Of a stretch of DNA of 64,000 bases, positions 52,531 through 60,616 are shown piece by piece. The position numbers and the translations under genes are program-made. Below the pieces are notes generated by a model, which did no database searches, had not been told where the DNA came from, and was given only the letters and a program-made list of their open reading frames with translations. Every line of letters begins with the position of its first letter. Positions within the stretch are counted from its first letter, which is position 1. The stretch is from 34-65-8 sp046294735 (GTDB lineage Bacteria > Pseudomonadota > Alphaproteobacteria > Sphingomonadales > Sphingomonadaceae), in assembly GCA_046294735.1 (NCBI GenBank), contig JBKBKB010000007.1, positions 114,612 to 178,611 of the forward strand, given 5' to 3'.

Positions 52531-54476
52531 TAGGCAGCCATCGCCTGCCGCCGTTCGGCGACCCGCGCTCGCACGTGTCGGCGGCGCAGGTCCTCGATCA
52601 CCCGGCCAATCAGCGCCAGCGTTCCGCCCAGCGCCACCAGCAGGCCGCCATACCAGATCAACGTGACCCACGGTTTCCACCATAGCCGCAGCTGCCAGCG
52701 GCCGTCCTCGCCCTGGTTGCCGACCACGGCATAGAGCTGTCCGTTCCACCGGGTTGCCAGCACCGATTCATTGGTCTCCTGAACCGGAGCCCAGAAACTG
52801 CGCGCCTGCGGGCCGAGTTCGATCGGCTTTGCCCCGTCATAGCTGGCCAGCAACCGGGCTTCGATCGCGGTCCAGTTCGGACCGGCGACCGGCTCGACCC
52901 CGGCCAGCGAGATCGACCATGGCCCGACATCCGTGGTTCCGCCCACCTCGACCGCCGCCAGCCGTTCCTTGGTAAAGGCCGTTTCGCTGGCCATGCCATA
53001 GAGCGCCACCGCCACCCCGAAATGCGCCATGACCATGCCCCAGGTCGCCAGCGGAACGCGGCGCAGGTTGCGACCACGCAAAGGGAGGAAGCTGGCAATG
53101 CTCAGCCCGACAGCGAAGGCAAGGCCAAGCAGCGGCAGAACCCCGATATCGGTCAGGGCCAGCAACAACCCGAGCACCGCAATGTTGGCCGCACCGACAA
53201 TCGCCAGAGGCAGGCGTACCCGTTCCAGCTTGTCCCGGCGCCAGCGCAACAACGGACCGATCGCCATCACCGCGAGCATCGGGAAGGTGAACACCGCGCC
53301 GACGGGGTTGAAGTACGGCGGGCCGACCGAGACCCGCACATCGAACGCCTCGGTCACCAGCGGGTACAGCGTGCCCATCAGCACTACCCCCAGAATGGCG
53401 CACAGCATCACATTGTTGAACACCAGCGCACCTTCGCGGCTGGTGGCACTGAAGCGCTCGCCTTCCGCTACGCTGCCCGCGCGCATCGCAAACAGGGCCA
53501 GCGCCCCGCCGATATAAAGCACCAGCAGGATCAGAATAAATGTGCCGCGTTTCGGGTCCACTGCGAAAGCATGGACGCTGGTCAGAATGCCCGAACGAAC
53601 CAGAAAGGTGCCAAGCATACTCATCGAAAAGGCGATCACACCGAGCATGATCGTCCAGGCACGCAGGGCGTCGCGCGCGGCCAGCACGCTGGCTGAATGA
53701 AGCAAGGCAGTCGCTGCCAGCCACGGCATCAGCGAGGCGTTTTCGACTGGATCCCAGAACCACCACCCGCCCCACCCGAGCTCGTAGTAAGCCCAGTAGG
53801 AGCCCGCCGTGATACCGATGGTCAGGAAAACCCATGCGCCCAGAACCCACGGGCGCATCGCGCGGGCAAATTCCGGGGTGACCTGCCGGGTGATCATGGC
53901 TCCAACAGCGAAACTGAAGGCCACCGACAGGCCGACATAGCCAAAATACAGCGTCGGCGGATGGAACGCGAGGCCGATGTCCTGCAGCAGCGGGTTGAGG
54001 CCCAGCCCTTCGACTGCGGGCATCGGCAAACGCTCGAACGGGTTGGAGCTGAACAGGATGAAGGCATAGAACCCAAGCCCGACAAAAGCCTGCGCGCCAA
54101 GCGTGGCCATCATGGTCTTTTCCGGCAGCCGCCGCTCGATCAGCGCAATCAGACCGCCCGCCATCGCCATGACGGTGATCCACAACAACATCGAGCCTTC
54201 ATGGTTGCCCCATGCACCCGAGAGCTTGAAGATCATCGGCTTCATCGAATGCGAATTGGTTGCCACCAATTTGACCGAAAGATCGGTGACGGCAAACAGC
54301 CACAGCAGCACGACAAAGGCAAACGCGCACAGGACCCCCTGCACGATCGCCGCCGGGCGAACCAGCTGGGCCAGTTCGCCGTGCGGGTTGCGAACCGCGA
54401 GGAACCCGGCGACCAGTTGCAGGGCGGCGAGCGCTGCCGCCAGCCACAGGGCGGCAAGACCAAGCTCTGCGATCAC
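52530..54476 (-). CDS. ccmF: Cytochrome c heme lyase subunit CcmF
   Basis: 648-residue heme-handling membrane protein. The tryptophan-rich WWD signature is visible as GWGGWWFWDPVENASLMPWL, with flanking conserved histidine segments (LGLAFHPPTLYFGYVG, HSASVLAARDALRAW). About 14 membrane helices. It attaches heme from CcmE to apocytochrome. Overlaps ccmE by four bases. Confidence 0.97.
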   Translation of the reverse strand: MIAELGLAALWLAAALAALQLVAGFLAVRNPHGELAQLVRPAAIVQGVLCAFAFVVLLWLFAVTDLSVKLVATNSHSMKPMIFKLSGAWGNHEGSMLLWITVMAMAGGLIALIERRLPEKTMMATLGAQAFVGLGFYAFILFSSNPFERLPMPAVEGLGLNPLLQDIGLAFHPPTLYFGYVGLSVAFSFAVGAMITRQVTPEFARAMRPWVLGAWVFLTIGITAGSYWAYYELGWGGWWFWDPVENASLMPWLAATALLHSASVLAARDALRAWTIMLGVIAFSMSMLGTFLVRSGILTSVHAFAVDPKRGTFILILLVLYIGGALALFAMRAGSVAEGERFSATSREGALVFNNVMLCAILGVVLMGTLYPLVTEAFDVRVSVGPPYFNPVGAVFTFPMLAVMAIGPLLRWRRDKLERVRLPLAIVGAANIAVLGLLLALTDIGVLPLLGLAFAVGLSIASFLPLRGRNLRRVPLATWGMVMAHFGVAVALYGMASETAFTKERLAAVEVGGTTDVGPWSISLAGVEPVAGPNWTAIEARLLASYDGAKPIELGPQARSFWAPVQETNESVLATRWNGQLYAVVGNQGEDGRWQLRLWWKPWVTLIWYGGLLVALGGTLALIGRVIEDLRRRHVRARVAERRQAMAA

Positions 54477-54934
54477 TCGTAGGTTTCCTTGGCCAGGGCA
54501 GCCTGCTGATGCTTGCTCATTTCCTGCAATTCGCGAGGCACATAGTTCTCGTCGTGTTTGGCCAGCAGGTTGTCGGCAATGAACACGCCGTCAGGACCGA
54601 GTTTGCCTTCGGCGACGACGCCCGACCCTTCCACGAACAAGTCTGGAAGGATGCCGGTGAAGCGGACTGGCACCATCGCCGCGTCCTGATCGGTTACTGT
54701 GAATGAAATTGTAATGCCGTCCGGCAGGGTCTTGATACTGCCCTGTTCGACCATCCCGCCCAGCCGCACTGCCTGCCCCACTTCGGGTGGGTCAGTCACC
54801 ATCTGCCCGGGAAGGTAGAAATAGTTGGCTTGGCTACGCAGCGCCCAGGCCGCAAGCAGGCCCGCCCCTACCAACGCCACCAGTGCCAGCACGATCAGAA
54901 TCAGGCGCTGGTGTTTTGCCTTGAGCGCAGTCAT
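54473..54934 (-). CDS. ccmE: Heme chaperone CcmE
   Basis: 153-residue periplasmic heme chaperone with one N-terminal membrane anchor (LILIVLALVALVGAGLLAAWAL) and an OB-fold domain. The heme-attaching histidine is in LLAKHDENYVP. ATG 54934 overlaps the ccmD stop as ATGA. The longer open frame upstream covers ccmD in another frame and is not used. Confidence 0.96.
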   Translation of the reverse strand: MTALKAKHQRLILIVLALVALVGAGLLAAWALRSQANYFYLPGQMVTDPPEVGQAVRLGGMVEQGSIKTLPDGITISFTVTDQDAAMVPVRFTGILPDLFVEGSGVVAEGKLGPDGVFIADNLLAKHDENYVPRELQEMSKHQQAALAKETYE

Positions 54935-55071
54935 TTCCGCCTCGTTTCCTCGCGCAGGCGCTCTGCCCGCCGCATCGTGTACCAACTCCACGCAATCATC
55001 GCCAATGTGGCAACGATGGTAACAGCGTAAGCCGCCATCACGAACGGCCAATGGTCAAGCCCTTCACGCAT
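54931..55071 (-). CDS. ccmD: Cytochrome c maturation protein CcmD, 46 aa
   Basis: Tiny gene filling the gap between ccmE and ccmC. It encodes one membrane helix (WPFVMAAYAVTIVATLAMIA) followed by a basic, arginine-rich cytoplasmic tail (TMRRAERLREETRRK), the CcmD pattern. Its ATG at 55071 overlaps the ccmC stop, and its TGA overlaps the ccmE start. CcmD helps CcmC and CcmAB release holo-CcmE. Confidence 0.93.
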   Translation of the reverse strand: MREGLDHWPFVMAAYAVTIVATLAMIAWSWYTMRRAERLREETRRK

Positions 55072-55793
55072 CAGACGGCCTCCATCGCTTTGCGACGCAA
55101 ACGGGCCTCGGCCTGTGCTTGCGCCAGCAGAGCGCGCATCCGCGCCAGCACCACCCCGCCGAACATCAGCGAGAAGCCCAGCACGGCAATCAGCAGCGGG
55201 GCGAGGAATTCAGGATCAATGGCGCTCTTGCCGACAGTGATGCTGGGCGGCTGATGAAGCGAGTTCCACCATACCACGCTGCGGTTGATGATCGGAATGT
55301 TGATCGCACCGACCAGGCCGAAGATGGCCGGTATGCGCGGCGATATCCCTTCCCGGTCGGCCGCCTGGGCCAGAGCAATATAGCCGAAATAGAGGAAGAG
55401 CAGCACCAGCATACTGGTAAGCCGGCCGTCCCATTCCCACCAGGTACCCCAGGTAGGACGGCCCCAGATCGACCCTGTCACAAGACATATGGCAGTAAAC
55501 ACCGCACCTGGCATGGCAGCGGCGCGTGCACCCAGCGCCGCCAGTGGATGACGCCAGATCAGGTATGCCGCACTGGATACGGCAATTGCGGTCCAGCCGC
55601 CCATCCCCAGCCAAGCGGTCGGGACGTGCACAAACAGGATCCGGACCGTGTCGCCCATCAGCCGGTCGGGCGGCACAACGGCCAGACCCCACACCAGCGC
55701 CCCCCCGGTAATCACCAGTCCGCTGAGCAGCAGCGTGGGGGTGAGCCAGGAAGCGAGCGACAGAAAGCGCTTGGGGTTAGCGTAGCCGTGCAT
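55071..55793 (-). CDS. ccmC: Heme exporter/CcmE heme-loading protein CcmC
   Basis: Six-helix membrane protein that loads heme onto CcmE. The WWD signature reads WGRPTWGTWWEWDGRLTS. Conserved histidine segments around HVPTAWLGMGG and NSLHQPPSI. The start may be ATG 55793 (MHGYAN) or 55838; 55793 gives the normal 240 aa. ccmA and ccmB are not in this window. First gene of the ccmCDEFGHI run. Confidence 0.96.
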   Translation of the reverse strand: MHGYANPKRFLSLASWLTPTLLLSGLVITGGALVWGLAVVPPDRLMGDTVRILFVHVPTAWLGMGGWTAIAVSSAAYLIWRHPLAALGARAAAMPGAVFTAICLVTGSIWGRPTWGTWWEWDGRLTSMLVLLFLYFGYIALAQAADREGISPRIPAIFGLVGAINIPIINRSVVWWNSLHQPPSITVGKSAIDPEFLAPLLIAVLGFSLMFGGVVLARMRALLAQAQAEARLRRKAMEAV

Positions 55794-55847
55794 GGAACTG
55801 TCCAGATCCGGTTTGGCAGGGGCCGGGGCGCGCGGCAAGAGCGCGAA

Positions 55848-56909
55848 TCAGCGCCCGATCAGTTTTTGCGCCATCCGGTCCGCTACGACATCGGACGAAA
55901 CACCCGTGCGGGCGCTTTCCTGCCAAATTTGTTCCAGCCGTTCGGGGATCTGCGCAATCCGTTTGCGAACATCGTTGATATCGCAGGGTTCACCGTTTCG
56001 CCGACACAGGTATTCCAGCGCCACGCTGATGATGCCGCCCGCATTGATAACATAGTCGGGCGCATACAGTATGCCGCGCCCGGCCAGCACGGCACCATGA
56101 TGGGCCCGGGCCAGCTGGTTGTTCGCACCACCAGCGACGATCGGCGCATCCAGCCGGGCGATTCCCTCGTCATCCAAAATTGCGCCAAGGGCATTGGGAC
56201 TGAACACGTCGCAGGCGACGCTCATCACCGCATCGGCCGCCGCAGTTTCACCGCCCAGCTCACGCGCGAGCCCCGCGGCCCGGTCCTGATCGATGTCGGA
56301 CAAAGTCAGGCGCGCGCCCTCCCTTGCCAGCAGGCGGGCGACACCGCTGCCCACGCTGCCGGTGCCCTGAACCGCAACATGGACGCCAGCGAGGCTATCT
56401 TTGCCGAGCTTGTGGCGCACGGCGGCCTTGATGCCGAGGAAAATGCCCATGGCGGTGAACGGGCCGGGGTCGCCGCCAGCCGCGCCGTGATCAGCCGGGA
56501 GCCCGGATACATGCGGGGTGCGCTGCGACACCGCAACCATGTCGGCTTCTGTTATGCCGACATCCTCGGCCGTCACATAGCGCCCGCCCAGGGCATCCAC
56601 TGCATCCCCGAAGGCCGCCATCAGTTCGGGCGGCTTGGCGCGGTTCGACCCGGCCAGGATCACTGCCTTGCCCCCACCCATCGGCAAGCCCGCCATGGCG
56701 TTCTTGTAGCTCATGCCGCGGCTCAGCCGCAGCGCATCGCGCAGGGCGTCGCCCGGCGCGGCATAGTGCCAGAAGCGCGTGCCCCCGGCCCCCGGCCCGA
56801 GGTGAGTCGAATGAAGCGCAATGATCGCCGTCAGGCCCGATTTCGGGTCACGCACAAGCTGCACCAGCTCGTGGTCGTCATAGTCCGGTTCGGTCCAGAA
56901 AGCGTTCAT
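55848..56909 (-). CDS. Leucine/glutamate-type amino acid dehydrogenase
   Basis: 353-residue NAD-dependent Glu/Leu/Phe/Val dehydrogenase. The N-terminal half has HSTHLGPGAGGTRFWHY and the lysine-bearing MAGLPMGGGKAVI, and the Rossmann half VAVQGTGSVGSGVARLLAREGA. Length and motifs match leucine dehydrogenases, which deaminate branched-chain amino acids. Substrate choice cannot be read with certainty. It lies upstream of ccmC on the same strand with a 54-base gap. Confidence 0.88.
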   Translation of the reverse strand: MNAFWTEPDYDDHELVQLVRDPKSGLTAIIALHSTHLGPGAGGTRFWHYAAPGDALRDALRLSRGMSYKNAMAGLPMGGGKAVILAGSNRAKPPELMAAFGDAVDALGGRYVTAEDVGITEADMVAVSQRTPHVSGLPADHGAAGGDPGPFTAMGIFLGIKAAVRHKLGKDSLAGVHVAVQGTGSVGSGVARLLAREGARLTLSDIDQDRAAGLARELGGETAAADAVMSVACDVFSPNALGAILDDEGIARLDAPIVAGGANNQLARAHHGAVLAGRGILYAPDYVINAGGIISVALEYLCRRNGEPCDINDVRKRIAQIPERLEQIWQESARTGVSSDVVADRMAQKLIGR

Positions 56910-56951
56910 CGCAGGTCAGCCCCGTTGCGACGCGACCTTGCAGAAGCATGA

Positions 56952-57029
56952 TGGGGCGATCGACGGGGTTCGAACCCGCGACCTCCGGTACCACAAACCG
57001 GCGCTCTAACCAGCTGAGCTACGATCGCC
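56952..57029 (-). tRNA. tRNA-His(GTG)
   Basis: Full cloverleaf on the minus strand. A seven-base acceptor stem plus the extra G(-1):C73 pair specific to tRNA-His, D arm TAGCTCAGCTGGTTAGAGC, anticodon stem-loop CCGGT-TTGTGGT-ACCGG with anticodon GTG, T arm GCGGGTTCGAACCCCGT, and an encoded CCA at the 3' end (56952-56954). Confidence 0.97.
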
Positions 57030-57265
57030 ACATGCTCCTGCCTTTGGGCCTTGGCCCGGCCGCAGGAAAGGGCCTGTTACGCCACGAAGCGGCCCGGTCA
57101 AGGCCCGCCCGCAGCGGCAGCGGCCTGTTGCACAAGTGCCTGCATTTGGGAAGGGAAAAAGCTCTGCATATTGCCGAGCGTGAAACAATCTTACGCAGGC
57201 CAGCAATCCCGCGCCGCGCACTCCTGCCCTTTGGGCGAATCCCACTTCCTGTTCCGCCGTGAAAT

Positions 57266-57279
57266 TTGACCTGCATCAA
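57266..57279 (+). promoter_or_regulatory. FNR-type anaerobox
   Basis: TTGACCTGCATCAA, one mismatch from the FNR consensus TTGAT-N4-ATCAA. Its centre is about 41.5 bases before a plausible transcription start near 57314, the classic class II activator position, just ahead of the DksA-like gene at 57322. Expression of that gene under oxygen limitation is therefore likely. Confidence 0.7.
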
Positions 57280-57321
57280 GGAAACGGCTGGCGGTCCGCT
57301 TAGTTTAGGAGGGAGAGAATT

Positions 57322-57654
57322 ATGAAAGGAACCACAATGGCCGACTTCTCCGAACTGGAAGCCACCCTCAAGGCGCGACTGGCCGATCTGGTTGGACGGG
57401 CAGAAGAGATTGAAGACGACCTGCGCCATCCACTCGATGCCGACTGGGAGGAACAGGCGGTCGACCTCGCCGATGACGAGGCGCTGGCCGGGGTCGACGA
57501 TGTTCTGCGCCAGGAAATAGCCCAGATTCGCGCGGCGCTCGACCGGATAGCCAAGGGCACTTACGGGACCTGCTCCGTCTGCGGCAAGCAAATCAGCCTT
57601 GGCCGCCTCCAGGCCCGGCCGATCGCCACTCGCTGCATAGCGCACGCAACCTGA
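57322..57654 (+). CDS. TraR/DksA-family zinc-finger protein
   Basis: 110-residue protein with a helical hairpin (ELEATLKARLADLVGRAEEIEDDL) carrying acidic tip-like residues DLADDEAL, and a C-terminal zinc finger. The finger has C84 and C87 (CSVCGKQ) but then C105 and H108 (RCIAH) where DksA has a second CxxC, so it may be a C3H1 finger. Both ATG 57322 and ATG 57337 have good ribosome sites. It sits behind an FNR box and upstream of a bidirectional terminator. It probably binds the RNA polymerase secondary channel. Confidence 0.85.
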   Translation: MKGTTMADFSELEATLKARLADLVGRAEEIEDDLRHPLDADWEEQAVDLADDEALAGVDDVLRQEIAQIRAALDRIAKGTYGTCSVCGKQISLGRLQARPIATRCIAHAT

Positions 57655-57681
57655 CCGGAGCCGCACCCCACCCTGACACGC

Positions 57682-57713
57682 AAAAAGAGCAGCCATCGCT
57701 GGCCGCCCTTTTT
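57682..57713. terminator. Bidirectional intrinsic terminator
   Basis: An imperfect stem with a four-base loop (tcgc) is framed by an A-run (57682-57686) and a T-run (57709-57713), so it can stop transcription from the DksA-like gene rightward and from rpmE leftward. It lies in the 83-base gap between these convergent genes. Confidence 0.85.
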
Positions 57714-57737
57714 CGTCGTCGCAGCACCGGGAGTCGA

Positions 57738-57965
57738 TCAGCCCTTCTTGAGGGTCAGGCCTCCGAAGCGCTTGTTGAAGGCTGCAACACGGCCACCTTC
57801 CTGAATCTGCTGCTTGCCGCCGGTCCAGGCCGGGTGGCTGAGGGGATCGATTTCGAGCGACATCACATCGCCTTCCTTGCCCCAGGTCGAGCGGGTCTGA
57901 TATTCGGTGCCATCGGTCATCTTGACCGTGATCATGTGATATTCGGGGTGACCTTCGGCCTTCAT
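57738..57965 (-). CDS. rpmE: 50S ribosomal protein L31
   Basis: 75-residue L31, beginning MKAEGHPEYHMITVKMTDG and containing SLEIDPLSHPAWTGGKQ and RVAAFNKRFGGL. It lacks the four-cysteine zinc motif of the C+ type, so it is the C- (zinc-independent) form. Length is normal. Convergent with the DksA-like gene through a shared terminator. Confidence 0.97.
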   Translation of the reverse strand: MKAEGHPEYHMITVKMTDGTEYQTRSTWGKEGDVMSLEIDPLSHPAWTGGKQQIQEGGRVAAFNKRFGGLTLKKG

Positions 57966-58062
57966 ATTGTCTGTCCTTCGTAGCTGGTGCCCGGTACCGA
58001 CCGGACTCGCTGTAACCTCGGAAAGGCGCGCCGTTACAGATGCGCGCGGCGATTGGCAAGGA

Positions 58063-59001
58063 CTAGTAACCTCTGGCCGGGTCAAACACCGGCGCGACAG
58101 GTTCCCCTCGCAGATACTTGCCGAGATTGTCGAGGAAGCGGTCGCCCGAACGGATGAACATCTTGCTCTGCGCGCGGCCCGACAGGTGCATGGTGATATG
58201 CGCATTGTCGAGCGCCCACAGGGGATGGTCGGCGGGCAACGGTTCGGGCGTGGTAACGTCGAGAAAGGCGCCGCCGATAGCTTTCCGCTCCAGCGCGCCG
58301 ACCAGCGCGGGCTGATCAATCACACTGCCGCGCGCGATGTTGACGATCACCGCATCGGATTTCATCGCCGCCAGTTCCTCGGCCCCGATCATGCCGTCGG
58401 TTTCGGGCGTGGCAGGAACGGCAAGGATGATCCAGTCGAATTCAGACAGCCGCCCGCGCCATTCATCCGGACCGAGGGTGTTTTCACCTGCGGTTCGACG
58501 AACGACGCTGACCTCGACATCGAAGGCTGCGAGCCGCGGTTTGATCAGCTTGCCGATCGCGCCGTAGCCGAGCAGCAACGCCTTCGATCCCGCCAACTCG
58601 CGTTTGCCGGGGCTGTCGAGCAACCATTCATGCCGCTCCTGCGCGCGCACGACCTCGCGATAACCCTTGGCAATATTCAGCATCCCCATCACCACATATT
58701 CGGCAATGGTGACGGCGTTGATCCCGGCCCCGTTGGTGACGGTGATCCCGCGCTCGATCAGCACATCCATCGGCAGGAAATCGAGGCCCGCGTAGATTGA
58801 GTTGAGCCATTTCAGCTTTTTGGCGGCGCGCAGGGTTTCGGCCATCGCCTGCTGGTCGTTCATATCGAACCAGCCGATTTCGGCCTCGGCCACGGCCTCC
58901 ATCGCCTCTTCGTGTGTCATGAACCAGCGCACGTCGAGCTCTTCGGGCAGGCGGTGCTCGAGCATCGGGCGGATCAGGCCGGAGATGGCGAGAATGGTCA
59001 T
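58063..59001 (-). CDS. D-2-hydroxyacid dehydrogenase
   Basis: 312-residue NAD(P)-dependent 2-hydroxyacid dehydrogenase. The Rossmann motif LLLGYGAIGKLIKPRL, the VNIARGSVIDQPALVGALE segment carrying the active-site Arg and the DVTTPEPLPADHPLW segment are standard; the usual catalytic histidine position reads HITMHLSGRA. Substrate unknown (glyoxylate/hydroxypyruvate reductase-like). Single gene upstream of the REP-like palindromes. Confidence 0.9.
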   Translation of the reverse strand: MTILAISGLIRPMLEHRLPEELDVRWFMTHEEAMEAVAEAEIGWFDMNDQQAMAETLRAAKKLKWLNSIYAGLDFLPMDVLIERGITVTNGAGINAVTIAEYVVMGMLNIAKGYREVVRAQERHEWLLDSPGKRELAGSKALLLGYGAIGKLIKPRLAAFDVEVSVVRRTAGENTLGPDEWRGRLSEFDWIILAVPATPETDGMIGAEELAAMKSDAVIVNIARGSVIDQPALVGALERKAIGGAFLDVTTPEPLPADHPLWALDNAHITMHLSGRAQSKMFIRSGDRFLDNLGKYLRGEPVAPVFDPARGY

Positions 59002-59008
59002 ATATTTT

Positions 59009-59104
59009 CCCCTCCCGCTTGCGGGCGGGGCCGAGGGTAGGCCTGCCCTGCGAGCGGTGTTTTTTGCCTCTTGCTCGCCCCTTACCTCTCCTGCAAGCGA
59101 GAGG
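59009..59104. repeat. Pair of REP-like palindromes
   Basis: Two hairpins in the 111-base gap between cysS and the dehydrogenase gene: CCCCTCCCG-cttg-CGGGCGGGG at 59009-59030, and CCTCTC-ctgcaagc-GAGAGG at 59085-59104 in the opposite orientation (shared core cgcttgc). Inverted pairing is typical of REP/BIME units. The second is followed on the plus strand by a five-T run. Copy number elsewhere in the genome cannot be judged here. Confidence 0.55.
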
Positions 59105-59112
59105 GAGACTTT

Positions 59113-60558
59113 TTAGCCCAGCTTCCATTCCCACCCCATCGGGTCGCCGTCCATTACCTCGACGCCCGTGGCCGCGAGTTCGTCGCGGATAGCGTCGGAG
59201 GTCGCGAAGTCCTTCTCTGCCCGCGCGGCCTTGCGGCGCTCGAGAGCGGCTTCAATCTCGGCTTCGGTAATTTGTGCATCCTTGGGCCGGATGCGGAGAT
59301 CGGCGCGGGTAAGCGAGAACAGGTTCAGCCCCAACACCCGGTCCATATCCTCGATCACGGCGCGTTTGATTCCGGCGTCGACCTTCTTCACCGCCAGTGC
59401 TTCTTCCAGGGCCACGAGCGCGATAGCCGTGTTGAGATCGTCGGCAACCGCCACTGCAAATTTTTCCCGCATCGGCGCGAACCTGGGATGCGACGTGTCA
59501 CCCGCCTCTGCATCTTTAAGCGGGGAAACCGCCATCACCATCCGCTTCAATCGCGTCAGCGCGGCGCCGAGGCCCTCCCAACTGAACTCCAGCTCGCTGC
59601 GGTAGTGTGCCTGCAGGCACATCAGCCGGTAGGCGAGCGGGTGGTAGCCCTTGTCAACCAGCAGTTGCAGCCGCAGGAACTCGCCCGCGCTTTTCGACAT
59701 TTTCCCTGATCGTTCAACCAGGAAGTTGTTGTGCATCCAGACCCGCGCGCCGCTGTTCTCGGCGCGGTCCAGGCCATTCGTGCAGCAATAGGCCTGGTTC
59801 TGCGCGATTTCGTTGGGGTGGTGGATTTCGCGGTGGTCGATCCCGCCAGTGTGGATGTCGAAGGGAAACCCGAGCAACGCCTCACCCATTACCGAGCATT
59901 CCAGGTGCCAGCCGGGGGCGCCCCGGCCCCAGGGGCTGTCCCATTCCATCTGGCGCGTTTCGCCCGGCGGGGTCTTGCGCCAGATCGCAAAGTCGGCGGC
60001 GTTGCGCTTGCCCTCGACGCTTTCGATCCGGCCCTCTCCATCTTCAGTCACAGCGCGGGCAAGCCGCCCGTAATCGGCCACGGTCGACACATCGAAATAG
60101 AGCCCGCTCTCCAGCTCGTAGCAGTGCTTGGCCGCAATCGACTTGCCCCAGTCGATCATCGCCGCGACATATTCGGTCGCGCGTGGGTGCTGCTTGGGCT
60201 GCACATTCAGTCGCGCAAGGTCCGCCTCGAAATCTTCCTGATAGAAGCGCGCGATGTCCCACGCGCTCTTGCCCTCGCGCGCGGCCATGCGTTCCATCTT
60301 GTCCTCGCCCTCGTCGGCGTCGGATGTCAGGTGGCCGACATCGGTGATGTTGACGACGTGGGTGAGCTTGTAGCCCTTCCACTGGAGCGTGCGCCCGAGC
60401 GTATCGGCGAAGACATAGGCGCGCATGTTGCCGATGTGCTGGTAGTTGTAGACTGTCGGCCCGCAGGTGTAGACGCGCGCCTCGCCGGGGTGGACGGGCT
60501 CGAAAGTCTCGATCTGGCGGGTCAGGCTGTTGAACAGCTTGAGTGGGGTCTCGGTCAT
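59113..60558 (-). CDS. cysS: Cysteinyl-tRNA synthetase
   Basis: 481-residue class I synthetase. HIGH-type motif in YNYQHIGNMRAY, KMSKS motif in GKMSKSAGEFL, and the zinc ligands that recognise cysteine (CGPTVYNY, LECSVM, EIHHPNE). The C-terminal tRNA-binding part ends normally. Start ATG 60558 (MTETPLK) is chosen from family alignment; the longer open frame upstream is not needed. Confidence 0.98.
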   Translation of the reverse strand: MTETPLKLFNSLTRQIETFEPVHPGEARVYTCGPTVYNYQHIGNMRAYVFADTLGRTLQWKGYKLTHVVNITDVGHLTSDADEGEDKMERMAAREGKSAWDIARFYQEDFEADLARLNVQPKQHPRATEYVAAMIDWGKSIAAKHCYELESGLYFDVSTVADYGRLARAVTEDGEGRIESVEGKRNAADFAIWRKTPPGETRQMEWDSPWGRGAPGWHLECSVMGEALLGFPFDIHTGGIDHREIHHPNEIAQNQAYCCTNGLDRAENSGARVWMHNNFLVERSGKMSKSAGEFLRLQLLVDKGYHPLAYRLMCLQAHYRSELEFSWEGLGAALTRLKRMVMAVSPLKDAEAGDTSHPRFAPMREKFAVAVADDLNTAIALVALEEALAVKKVDAGIKRAVIEDMDRVLGLNLFSLTRADLRIRPKDAQITEAEIEAALERRKAARAEKDFATSDAIRDELAATGVEVMDGDPMGWEWKLG

Positions 60559-60616
60559 GGCCGCTGCGCTCTGCCCGCACAGGGCGAGCAAGGTCAAGCG
60601 TTCCCGCGCCCCTCGC

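Noticed and set aside
57030..57321. Small genes or an ncRNA in the 292-base gap between tRNA-His and the DksA-like gene
   Set aside because: Apart from the FNR box I found no frame with a start site and no convincing stem-terminator structure.
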